Assembly (NCBI GenBank): GCA_036490515.1
Contig: DASXDU010000037.1
Coordinates: forward strand, 248,001-312,000
Reading direction: 5' to 3'
From: Palsa-1150 sp036490515
Lineage (GTDB): Bacteria; Myxococcota_A; Polyangia; Polyangiales; Polyangiaceae
Length of the DNA: 64,000 nucleotides
Shown: positions 33,910 through 41,480 of the stretch, piece by piece
Position numbering within the stretch: position 1 is the first letter of the stretch
Layout: every line of letters starts with the position of its first letter
The notes under the pieces: model-generated
What the model saw: only the letters and a program-made list of their open reading frames with translations
Database searches by the model: none
Told to the model about the DNA's origin: nothing
Program-made: the position numbers and the translations under genes

Positions 33910-34836
33910 ATGGCCACCACTCGCACCGCCGCCCAGGTCTTCGGCCTGCCAGCACACGACGCGATCGACGCTTGGAGGTGGCGCGTTGCACTGCATGAGA
34001 GCGCCCACTGTTGGCTCGCGACGCTCCGCGAGGTCTGCTGGGACTCGATCGGGTGCGAGCCCGACGTCTCGACCGCTGGTCGAATGCGTTGGACCGATAG
34101 CGGATCCGGCGCCACGGCACCGCTCGAGAGCCGGCTTGACATCGAGGTCGCCGGCCATCTCGCCGAGGCAACGTTCCTCGGAGGTCAGTGTGCAGTGGGT
34201 TGGCCGCCCGATTTCGAGCACGCGATGGCACGATGCGGCGTCCTCCGGCCCGCCGAAGTGCTCGACGACGAGCACGCCGTGCAGACCGTGCGCGCCGCGA
34301 TCGAACGGGTCCGCGCCGTGCTCCTACGTGACACCGCCGCGGTGTTCGCCGTCACGCGGGAGCTCTACGAGCACGGCACGCTCGATCGCGAAGCCTGCTT
34401 CAAGCTCGTGACGGCCCTGGGGTTCACCGTCGTGTCGCCGACGTTCGACTTCATCGGTCGCCGAGACGAGAACGCCCGCCTCGCCGAGATCAAACGCGCC
34501 AGAGCGGAGGCCCTGGCGGCGAGCACCGCCGAGGCGCAGGCCTCCCGGGAGCGGCAGAACGCGAAGGAGCGGGAGCTCTTTCAGGCGATTGCCCGAGCGG
34601 CGGAAGCTCGCGAGGCCGCGCCCGCGCCCGATGCGGAGCCCGATGCGGAGGAGGAGCCGGAGGCAGCCGAGGCGCCCACCCATGTGACCGACCCGTCCGA
34701 TCCGGTGGAGGGGTTCCTCGCCGGTCAGGACTGGCCGCAATCCGAGAAGGACGCGCTGCGCGCGCAGGTCGCCGGCATCCTCACCTCGTATCGGGAGGTG
34801 GAGGTGGCGGAGACGGGGGCGGAGGGGCTGGCGTGA
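33910..34836 (+). CDS. Free-standing M41 (FtsH)-like zinc metallopeptidase domain protein
   Basis: 308 residues. Zinc motif HESAH at 29-33 lies in WRVALHESAHCWLA, as in M41 peptidases (HExxH followed by a helix). Further on, IEVAGHLAEATFLGG (78-92) and DFEHAMA with D101 match the AGRxAE and the third zinc-ligand Asp (nDl-x-x-A) of M41. There is no AAA+ domain and no membrane helix, so it lacks the FtsH unfoldase. The C-terminal half is a charged helix (about 170-240), an Ala/Glu/Pro stretch and an acidic end. It could be a phage anti-host protease or process virion proteins. Motif support is good, function open. Confidence 0.6.
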   Translation: MATTRTAAQVFGLPAHDAIDAWRWRVALHESAHCWLATLREVCWDSIGCEPDVSTAGRMRWTDSGSGATAPLESRLDIEVAGHLAEATFLGGQCAVGWPPDFEHAMARCGVLRPAEVLDDEHAVQTVRAAIERVRAVLLRDTAAVFAVTRELYEHGTLDREACFKLVTALGFTVVSPTFDFIGRRDENARLAEIKRARAEALAASTAEAQASRERQNAKERELFQAIARAAEAREAAPAPDAEPDAEEEPEAAEAPTHVTDPSDPVEGFLAGQDWPQSEKDALRAQVAGILTSYREVEVAETGAEGLA

Positions 34837-34837
34837 C

Positions 34838-35233
34838 CTACGTCGCCGGCTTGAGCGTCAATTCGATGCAGGCCATCACCACCCGCCGGGCTTCATCCGC
34901 CAGGACCTTCGGATCCTCCCGTCCGAGCTCCCGTCTGGGCTTGTCCCAGACGTACTCGCGGATCTTCTCGTCGTACGCGGTTTGTGGATACATCTTCTTC
35001 ACCGAAAGGTCGCTCGACATGCTGGCGCGCAGGTACACGCCGTGCTCGTCGTCTGGGAGAAGGAGCAGCCATTCAGTCTTCGCGCCAGCGACGTTGGGAG
35101 GCAGCGCGACTTTCGCCTCCACGTCTCCGGTCTCACCGCCCGTGGCGGCCCTCGTGCGTAGGCCCTTGCTGGCCGCAAGACTGAGCACCGCTTCGATGAG
35201 CTTCTTGGAGGCTCTCTCCTGATCTTCCGTCAT
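34838..35233 (-). CDS. Hypothetical protein, only leftward gene of the element
   Basis: 131 residues from ATG 35233. A mixed alpha/beta protein: N-terminal helix (EDQERASKKLIEAVLSLAASKG), a strand pair (EWLLLLPDDEHGVYLRASM), and a helical end with ELTLKPAT. It converges with the M41-like gene, whose stop is 1 bp away, and diverges from the ribbon-helix-helix gene. Opposite orientation suggests expression in the lysogen, as for a lysogeny-maintenance or cargo gene. No DNA-binding motif is visible and I cannot name it. Confidence 0.5.
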   Translation of the reverse strand: MTEDQERASKKLIEAVLSLAASKGLRTRAATGGETGDVEAKVALPPNVAGAKTEWLLLLPDDEHGVYLRASMSSDLSVKKMYPQTAYDEKIREYVWDKPRRELGREDPKVLADEARRVVMACIELTLKPAT

Positions 35234-35280
35234 GTCCGGGGCCGTACAACGCGCCCCACTGGCCCGCAAGTGAGACCCGT

Positions 35281-35323
35281 GTAGCGCACCGAAACGCAGT
35301 GTGCTACGGTGTCTTTTACGGTG
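35281..35323. promoter_or_regulatory. Operator-like dyad and direct repeat between divergent genes
   Basis: A dyad of two 9-bp arms, GTAGCGCAC (35281-35289) and GTGTGCTAC (35299-35307), matches except for one position. TACGGTG then occurs twice on one face, at 35305-35311 and 35317-35323 (12-bp step). All lie just before the ribbon-helix-helix start, the usual place for its autoregulatory operator. The divergent gene at 35233 could share it. Confidence 0.5.
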
Positions 35324-35329
35324 ATAACA

Positions 35330-35548
35330 ATGCAAACGATGCCTCGACCCCCCAGCGAAAACACCTTTCAGGTGACGTTCAAGATCCCCGACGCATGGAT
35401 CAAGATGGCCGACGAGCTCGCAGCCTCGATGGCCGTTCCGGGCGTCACCATCACGCGCACGGATGCCCTGCGCGCTGCCCTTGCCGAAGGTCTCGAGCGG
35501 ATGCACGCCGAGAAGGTCAAGGGCGCGAAGCCGCGGGGGAAGCGATGA
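35330..35548 (+). CDS. Ribbon-helix-helix (CopG/Arc-type) transcriptional regulator
   Basis: 72 residues from ATG 35330 (a GTG at 35309 falls within the operator repeats; ATG 35339 also possible). NTFQVTFKIPDAWIKMADELA gives the beta strand and first helix, and TITRTDALRAALAEGLERM the second helix, of an RHH fold. RHH proteins dimerise and bind tandem operators. The repeats just upstream and the absence of any XRE/CI-like repressor in the element make it the best candidate for its regulator. Confidence 0.62.
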   Translation: MQTMPRPPSENTFQVTFKIPDAWIKMADELAASMAVPGVTITRTDALRAALAEGLERMHAEKVKGAKPRGKR

Positions 35549-36012
35549 GGTACGCGGAGGAACCCGCGCAGAACGCTCGCGGACACATCAGCGAGGTACG
35601 CACCAAAGTGAGCGGGCTCTCCTGGCTCCTGACCCACATCCGCGGATGCAAACCGGCGCGCCGCCGCCAGCTCCAAGACGAGCTTCTCTGCGACATCGCC
35701 GTGCATCTCGCCAGGCTAGAGCGTGACGTCGACGAGCTAGAACTACACGCGCAGGTTGCGATCTCGGGCATGCGCGCCGCCGATCGACGGTTGACCACAT
35801 GTCAAATCGACCTCGCCGCGGAGAGGTTCTTCGCGACTCCGCAGGGCGAGGCCCTTCACGCGCGGTGCCAGCAGGAGCAGGAGTCGGCCGACTCCAAGCC
35901 GACGGAGCTGGCTCCGCCCACCGCCAGCAACGTCATCGATCTTGCGGCCGTCCTCTCGCGGAACCTGCGCGCCGCAGGAAAGCCGGTCGTCGCGCGGCCG
36001 AAGGAGAAATAG
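35545..36012 (+). CDS. Hypothetical helical protein
   Basis: 155 residues; start overlaps the RHH stop (ATGA), so the two are an operon. Long helices (RRRQLQDELLCDIAVHLARLERDVDELE) suggest a coiled coil, followed by a Glu/Ser/Pro stretch and NVIDLAAVLSRNLRAAGKPV, a short motif seen at the end of many small phage proteins. Role unknown; a toxin-antitoxin pair with the RHH protein is not supported by sequence. Confidence 0.45.
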   Translation: MRYAEEPAQNARGHISEVRTKVSGLSWLLTHIRGCKPARRRQLQDELLCDIAVHLARLERDVDELELHAQVAISGMRAADRRLTTCQIDLAAERFFATPQGEALHARCQQEQESADSKPTELAPPTASNVIDLAAVLSRNLRAAGKPVVARPKEK

Positions 36013-36024
36013 CGGCTCGCCCAT

Positions 36025-36058
36025 CTCCACCGCCCCGGGTGCGCCTGGGGCGACGGAG
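36025..36058 (+). promoter_or_regulatory. Hairpin overlapping the Shine-Dalgarno site of the next gene
   Basis: CTCC (36025-36028) and CGCCCC (36031-36036) can pair with GGGGCG (36047-36052) and GGAG (36055-36058) across a 10-nt loop. The last arm is part of the GGAGGT ribosome-binding site of the gene at 36068. When folded it would hide the site, a possible translational control. Drawn by eye; no folding energy was computed. Confidence 0.35.
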
Positions 36059-36067
36059 GTGAACGAG

Positions 36068-36439
36068 ATGGCAGAGGCAAAGCAGGCGTTGGCGTACGAC
36101 AGCCGTGGGGTTCCGGTCCCGCTAATCCCCATCTTCGTGATGTACCGTCCCGTGACGACGGGCCAGGCGATCATGCTTCCAGCGGAGGTGGGCCGGATCC
36201 ACGTGCCTGGAGAGCACATCTTCCTCGCCGACGTTGCGGACGACATGAAGCGCGAGCTGCCGATGTACTGCCGCGTTCTCCGTGTCGTTCACTGCCACCA
36301 GGTGAACCCGGGCAGCCGGCGCGTCGCGGAGGTCTGGGCCGAGGAGGACACATCGTTCGACACGGCCGGGTCTCCACGCGGCTTCTTCACGGGAAAGAGT
36401 GACGACGAGCAAGCCGACAAGGGACAGGAGCGACCGTGA
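36068..36439 (+). CDS. Hypothetical phage protein upstream of integrase
   Basis: 123 residues from ATG 36068, 9 nt after GGAGG (see hairpin). A compact beta-rich body with VMYRPVTTGQAIMLPAEVGRIHVPGEHIFL and a disordered C-terminal tail. Its stop overlaps the integrase start (GTGA), so the two are coupled. It could modulate integrase, but no family is recognised. Confidence 0.5.
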   Translation: MAEAKQALAYDSRGVPVPLIPIFVMYRPVTTGQAIMLPAEVGRIHVPGEHIFLADVADDMKRELPMYCRVLRVVHCHQVNPGSRRVAEVWAEEDTSFDTAGSPRGFFTGKSDDEQADKGQERP

Positions 36440-37713
36440 CGAGGCGAGGACGCCCCCCGACCGGTTGCCCGAAGTGGGACGCGGAGCGCGGGATCTGGTA
36501 CGCGCGGCTGCTCATGCCGAGCGGCAGCCGCCGCCCCGTCGACATGCCCGGCATCCCGGAGCACGACGTCGAGCGCGCGCACACGCTCGCGAAGGCGCTG
36601 GCGCTGCGCTCCCAGGACGGGGGCTTCGTGCCCGGCGAGGCGCTCGAGACCACCAACGAGTGGTTCGACCGCTGGCACAAGGTGAGGGTCGCGAAGGGGC
36701 TCCGCGCGCGCGATGACCTCGGGGCCTTCTGGAAGTGGATCTCCCCCGTGATCGGGACGATCGCCATCACGAGGGTCGAGCGCCGCGACATGGAGCGCGT
36801 CGTGCAGGCGCTCGACGCGGCAGTGGTGGCCGGCAAGATCGCCTGGAAGCGCGCCGTCAACGTGTGGGGCTTCGCGACGAAGATGATGGCGGATGCCTCC
36901 AAGTCGAAGGTGCTCGGCCTGCGCGTGCGCGACGACAACCCCGCGCGCGACGTCGAAGGGCCCGATCGCGGCGTCGAGAAGGACGGCCCGTACCTCTTCC
37001 CCGCAGAGTTCCTGGCGCTCATGCGCTGCGACCGCGTGCCGGTGCGCTGGCGGCGCGTGTTCATGCTCGCGACGTACCTCTACGTGCGCGGTGGCGAGCT
37101 CGAAGCGCTCGAGTGGCCCGACGTCCACGAGGATCGCGGCTACGTGCACATCCACCAGTCGATCGACGAGAAGGGCGTCCTCAAGGCGACGAAGGGGAAG
37201 AACGTCCGCAAGGTGCCGATCGAGCCGACGCTGCTCCCGCTGCTGCGCCGGATGCGCGACGAATGCGGCGGCGAGGGGCGGGTCATCACGATGCCGCCGC
37301 GCGAGGAGTGGGCGCGGCGACTGCGGAAGTACCTCGGGTGGGCCGGCGTGACGCGCGCGGAGCTCTTCGTCCCGAAGGACCACCCGACGCTGCGGCGGCT
37401 CACCTTCCACGACCTTCGCCACACGGGGATCACGTGGCGGGCCATCCGCGGCGACGACCCGATGAAGGTCGAACGGGCCGCGGGCCACGACGACCTCAAG
37501 ACCACCCAGCGCTACATCAACGAGGCCGAGACGTTCGAGGGCAGCGCGTTCGGCGAGCCCTTCCCCGCGGTCGACGTCGAGCTCCTGACGCCGTTCCCCG
37601 GGGGCGCCGCGAATACTGTGCGCACTTCCGTAATTCCGGCTGTGGACAACGCGATCCGCAGCCGTTTTCCCGAGGAGTCAGGGCGTCCCCAGCGGGAGTC
37701 GAACCCGCGTTAG
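36436..37713 (+). CDS. int: Tyrosine site-specific integrase (lysogen form, 425 aa)
   Basis: GTG start overlaps the previous stop. An N-terminal arm-binding part (about 1-60), a core-binding SAM-like domain (about 72-170) and a catalytic domain (about 185-365) are visible. Catalytic residues: R218 (YVRGGEL), a Lys in TKGKN (253), H325 and R328 (HDLRH), H351 (GHDDL), Y360 (TTQRY). All are present. It recombines attP with attB in tRNA-Glu. The last residues (RPQRESNPR) are read from the attR core and the antisense of tRNA-Glu. In the excised circle the frame would continue to a 499-residue protein. Confidence 0.95.
   Translation: MTRRGRPPTGCPKWDAERGIWYARLLMPSGSRRPVDMPGIPEHDVERAHTLAKALALRSQDGGFVPGEALETTNEWFDRWHKVRVAKGLRARDDLGAFWKWISPVIGTIAITRVERRDMERVVQALDAAVVAGKIAWKRAVNVWGFATKMMADASKSKVLGLRVRDDNPARDVEGPDRGVEKDGPYLFPAEFLALMRCDRVPVRWRRVFMLATYLYVRGGELEALEWPDVHEDRGYVHIHQSIDEKGVLKATKGKNVRKVPIEPTLLPLLRRMRDECGGEGRVITMPPREEWARRLRKYLGWAGVTRAELFVPKDHPTLRRLTFHDLRHTGITWRAIRGDDPMKVERAAGHDDLKTTQRYINEAETFEGSAFGEPFPAVDVELLTPFPGGAANTVRTSVIPAVDNAIRSRFPEESGRPQRESNPR
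37683..37706 (-). repeat. attR core (24-bp tRNA-Glu 3' end)
   Basis: Identical to 21464-21487. This copy belongs to the functional tRNA-Glu and also encodes the end of the integrase on the other strand. Confidence 0.95.
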
Positions 37714-37756
37714 CGACGTGAAAAGCCGCGGTCCTGGGCCTCTAGACGATGGGGAC
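37684..37756 (-). tRNA. tRNA-Glu(UUC), intact, regenerated at attR
   Basis: 73 nt without encoded CCA. The acceptor stem GTCCCCA/TGGGGAC pairs fully, discriminator G. D arm, anticodon stem GCGGC/GTCGC (one G-U pair) with loop TTTTCAC giving anticodon TTC, and T arm with GTTCGA are all canonical; strongly like E. coli tRNA-Glu. Its 3' end faces the element. Confidence 0.97.
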
Positions 37757-38438
37757 GAGGCACTCTGAACGGCGGTACTTAGCCGCTGCGCCGCCGATCT
37801 GTCCAGTCGGCGCGGCGACGTCGCGGAGGTCCGCCGGTTCGGCCGACGTCATGACCCGTGGGGCGCTCCCTTGGCGCAAGCCCTGGAGCCACGTGACGCG
37901 TCTGGCGTGCTGTCGCGCGGGTGGGTGCACCGCGACGACGGAGAAGACGCCGCGAGGGGCGGGCCGTGCGCCGGATGAGCTCCCACGGGAACCGCGTCGG
38001 CGGCATCGGTGGACGAAGGTCCCGCGTCGCGCGCCCGACGTCGTGCCGGATGCGCCACGTTGGGTCGCTGGATTCGCCACGTGTGCCCTGTCCATCGACA
38101 GACTGGACTCGTGGATGGCCACATCCCGTCACGCATGCGCCCCATGCGCCTCATGTCGCGTCTCATCCGAAGGAGGAGGCGCCACTTTTGCGAAGGTGTT
38201 CGCCGCACGGGCACCCGCGATGGAACCGATGCGTGCACGTGGCGCATCACGCGCCGGGTAGATGCACGCATCCACGAGAAGGAACGCCACGCGAGCTACG
38301 TCGGGCGCCATCCGCGTCCTTTCGTTCGCCGTCTCCACGACGATCGTGAGCCACTCGTAGCCCCATCGTGGTAGATTGGTCGCGAGGGGCGACAGGAGCG
38401 ACCACGCCCTGCGCCAGTTCACGCCCGCCGAGGTCCCG
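37757..38438. other. 682-bp region without a supported gene
   Basis: This stretch between tRNA-Glu and the XRE-like gene has several open frames on both strands, but none with good starts, protein-like composition or family resemblance. It should hold the tRNA promoter (leftward, next to 37757). It also contains a 12-bp inverted repeat GATGCGCCACGT (38049-38060 against 38237-38248), a partial third copy (38075-38082), and the dyads just before 38439. Confidence 0.6.
38335..38404 (+). promoter_or_regulatory. Dyads upstream of XRE-like gene (candidate operator)
   Basis: Two inverted repeats: CCACGA (38335-38340) with TCGTGG (38366-38371), and TGGTCGC (38377-38383) with GCGACCA (38398-38404). 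They end 34 bp before the ATG of a helix-turn-helix gene and are placed as an autoregulatory operator would be. Binding is not shown. Confidence 0.35.
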
Positions 38439-38927
38439 ATGTCCCGACCGATTGCCAACCTCCTCTACGAAGCACGCCACGCGCTCGGGCTCGGGAGCCA
38501 GGGGGAGATGGGCGAGTTCCTCGGAAGCTCCGCGCGCTCGGGGCAGCGGTGGGAACGCGGCCAGTCGACGCCATCGCACGACCAGCTCGTGCGCCTCATG
38601 GCCGCCGTGTACCCGCGCAACGCGGCGCTGGCCGAGGAGATCGCGGCATCGCAGGGGACGACGCTCGTCCAGGTCGGGGTGGTGCAGCCGCCTCCTCCCC
38701 CGCCGCCGCCGGCTCCTCTCGCAGCACCTCCTCCCCCGCGTCCCGATCCCGCGCACCTCGTCGACACGGTGGTGTGCGCAGCGGCCGAGGCGATGAACAT
38801 GATGCCCGAGGAGATCCGTCCCGCATTGCGTGCGGCGTTCCGGCGCGCGCGGCTCGCGGGGCTCAGCGTGGAGGACGTCGACGTGGGGATGGGGACCACG
38901 CCCGGAGGGGACGCGCAGCGCGGCTGA
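38439..38927 (+). CDS. XRE-like helix-turn-helix protein with Pro-rich linker
   Basis: 162 residues from ATG 38439. Residues about 5-70 resemble an XRE/Cro domain: LYEARHALGLGSQGEMGEFLGSSARSGQRWERGQSTPSHDQLVRLMAAVYP, with recognition helix around SARSGQRWERG. A run of Pro (about 88-110) separates a C-terminal helical module (about 115-150). It lies outside the element (beyond attR), so it is a chromosomal regulator, not its repressor. Target unknown. Confidence 0.7.
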   Translation: MSRPIANLLYEARHALGLGSQGEMGEFLGSSARSGQRWERGQSTPSHDQLVRLMAAVYPRNAALAEEIAASQGTTLVQVGVVQPPPPPPPPAPLAAPPPPRPDPAHLVDTVVCAAAEAMNMMPEEIRPALRAAFRRARLAGLSVEDVDVGMGTTPGGDAQRG

Positions 38928-38968
38928 CGAGAGTGCCGCGGGCGTAGCGAACGACGTCCCCCCCGCGG

Positions 38969-39997
<1,029 letters not shown>

Positions 39998-40035
39998 CGC
40001 CGGCTGGCCTCACTCCCCCTGCTGCTACGACGTGG

Positions 40036-40308
40036 CTACGACGCCTTGCCGAGCTTGTGCACCTGCGCGGCGAGCCGCGAGACGGTGCGCGAGGCCGCGG
40101 TCTTGGCCAGGACGCCCTTGCTGGACGCCTTGTCGATGGCCACCGTCGCGACCTCGAGGGCCGTCTTGGCGGCCTTCGCGTCCTTGGCCGTGATGGCGGC
40201 GTGGACGTTCTTCACGAGCGTGCGCACGGAGCTCTTCACGGCGCGGTTGCGCAGGGTGCGCTTGATTCGCTGGCGGTTGCGCTTCTCGGCGGACGGATGA
40301 TTGGCCAC
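40036..40308 (-). CDS. rpsT: 30S ribosomal protein S20
   Basis: 90 residues, the normal length. It starts MANHPSAEKRNRQRIKRTLRNRAVKS, matching the conserved S20 N-terminus, and has the typical Lys/Ala-rich three-helix body ending in ASRTVSRLAAQVHKL. It binds 16S rRNA in the 30S subunit. Standing alone between a kinase and a sensor kinase gene, as is usual for rpsT. Confidence 0.97.
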   Translation of the reverse strand: MANHPSAEKRNRQRIKRTLRNRAVKSSVRTLVKNVHAAITAKDAKAAKTALEVATVAIDKASSKGVLAKTAASRTVSRLAAQVHKLGKAS

Positions 40309-40376
40309 AGGTTGCCTCGGGGTACTCGGGAGCCGCGGAATCTACGGGGGAAACAGGGAATGTCAAGCGCGGTGCG

Positions 40377-41480
40377 TCAGCGTGGCAGGCGGATGCGGAA
40401 GACGGCGCCCCCGGCGTCCCCGTTGGCGACCTCGATGGTGCCGTGGTGCGCCTCGGCGATGCCGCGCGCGATGGCCAGGCCCAGGCCGGCGCCCCCGGCG
40501 GCCCTTCCGCGGGAGCCCTGCTTGTACCGGTCGAAGATGGTGGCCTGCTCGCTGGCGGCGATGCCGGGGCCGGTGTCGGCGATCTCGAGCACCATGCCGT
40601 CGGCCTCGCGCGCCACGCGGACGACGACCCGCCCGCCGCGCGGGGTGAACTTGAGGGCGTTGGCGACGAGGTTGTCGAGCGCCTGGCGGAGCTTCTGCGG
40701 GTCGGCGCGGATCTCGAGGTCGAGCGAGCCCTCGAAGACGAGCGTGACGCGCCTCCGGTTGGCGACGGGCGTGAAGACCGCGAGCATGGGGTCGATGATG
40801 GCCTTGAGCTTCACGAGGCGCGGCTCGACCGCGAAGACGCCCGCCTCGAGGCGGCTCGCCGCGAGCACGCCGTCGACGAGGCGCGCCATCTCGGTGCACA
40901 TGCCGCGGATCTGCAGGACGGCGGCGTGGCGCTCGGTGGGGTTCATGTCCTCGGAGTCGAGGACCTCGGCGATGAGGCCGAGCGACGAGAGGGGGTGGCG
41001 CAGGTCGTGGACGAGCATGGCGATGTGGTCGCGCCGCTGCCCCTCGAGCATCTTCTTCAGGCGGAACGTCTCGAGCGCCGCCCGGACGCGCGCGGTGAGC
41101 TCGCGCGCGTCGATCGGCTTCGTGAGGTAGGCGTCCGCCCCTTCCTTGAGGCCCGCCTCGATGGCGTGAGGCTCGCGGCGCGCGGCGGTGAGCATGAGGA
41201 CGGAGGGTCCCCCTCCACGGCGGGCGCGCAGCCGACGGAGCACCTCGACCCCGTCGAGGCCCGGCATCGACACGTCGAGGAGCACCACCTCGGGCTCGCG
41301 CTCCTCCACCTGGCGGAGGGCGTCGACGCCGCTCTGCGCGGTCCGCACCTTGTGGCCGTCGTCGCTGAGCACGGCCTCGTAGAGGGCCAGCGCGTCGGGG
41401 AAGTCGTCGACGATGAGGACGTCCCCACCGGCGTCGCCCATCGACGTGAGGGACGGGCGATCGCCCGGCGACGTGCTCAC
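40377..41480 (-). CDS. Response regulator-histidine kinase hybrid (REC-HisKA-HATPase)
   Basis: 367 residues, soluble. REC domain at about 18-135 with acidic pair DD (25-26), phospho-acceptor D69 (LLDVSMPG) and K121. A linker helix leads to HisKA with VHDLRHPLS (H158), then HATPase_c with NALKF, DTGPGIA and GAGLGLAI boxes. It both receives and gives phosphate. Its start overlaps the stop of the upstream CHASE3 kinase gene (ATGA), so they are translationally coupled and probably form one phosphorelay. No output domain is fused. Confidence 0.92.
   Translation of the reverse strand: MSTSPGDRPSLTSMGDAGGDVLIVDDFPDALALYEAVLSDDGHKVRTAQSGVDALRQVEEREPEVVLLDVSMPGLDGVEVLRRLRARRGGGPSVLMLTAARREPHAIEAGLKEGADAYLTKPIDARELTARVRAALETFRLKKMLEGQRRDHIAMLVHDLRHPLSSLGLIAEVLDSEDMNPTERHAAVLQIRGMCTEMARLVDGVLAASRLEAGVFAVEPRLVKLKAIIDPMLAVFTPVANRRRVTLVFEGSLDLEIRADPQKLRQALDNLVANALKFTPRGGRVVVRVAREADGMVLEIADTGPGIAASEQATIFDRYKQGSRGRAAGGAGLGLAIARGIAEAHHGTIEVANGDAGGAVFRIRLPR

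Larger units (their letters stand above)
21464..37706 (+). mobile_element. Integrated phage-like element in tRNA-Glu (unit 16,219 bp)
   Basis: The boundaries are a perfect 24-bp direct repeat that is the 3' end of tRNA-Glu. Inside are a tyrosine integrase at the right end, an excisionase-like HTH protein at the left end, a replication-type protein, the large terminase, baseplate and tape-measure genes, and many small unknown genes packed head to tail. All are rightward except one (34838-35233). No portal, major capsid, prohead protease, tail tube/sheath, lysin or holin is recognisable. The frames look intact, so this is either a phage satellite or reduced particle system, a phage with very diverged head genes, or a prophage that lost a block cleanly. 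Confidence 0.9.

Noticed and set aside
35330..36012. RHH antitoxin with a downstream toxin
   Set aside because: The partner is long, helical and unlike RelE, ParE, MazF or other known toxins; the operator repeats also fit a plain autoregulator.
37684..37713. Protein end RPQRESNPR as a conserved functional motif
   Set aside because: It is read from the antisense of tRNA-Glu and occurs in many genomes for that reason alone. What matters is the shared frame, not the residues.
37757..38438. Small proteins on either strand of the gap
   Set aside because: Arg/Pro-rich frames with weak starts that mirror each other; no family resemblance.
38439..38927. XRE-like gene as the element's repressor
   Set aside because: It lies beyond attR and the tRNA, separated by 0.7 kb of chromosome, so it is not part of the element.
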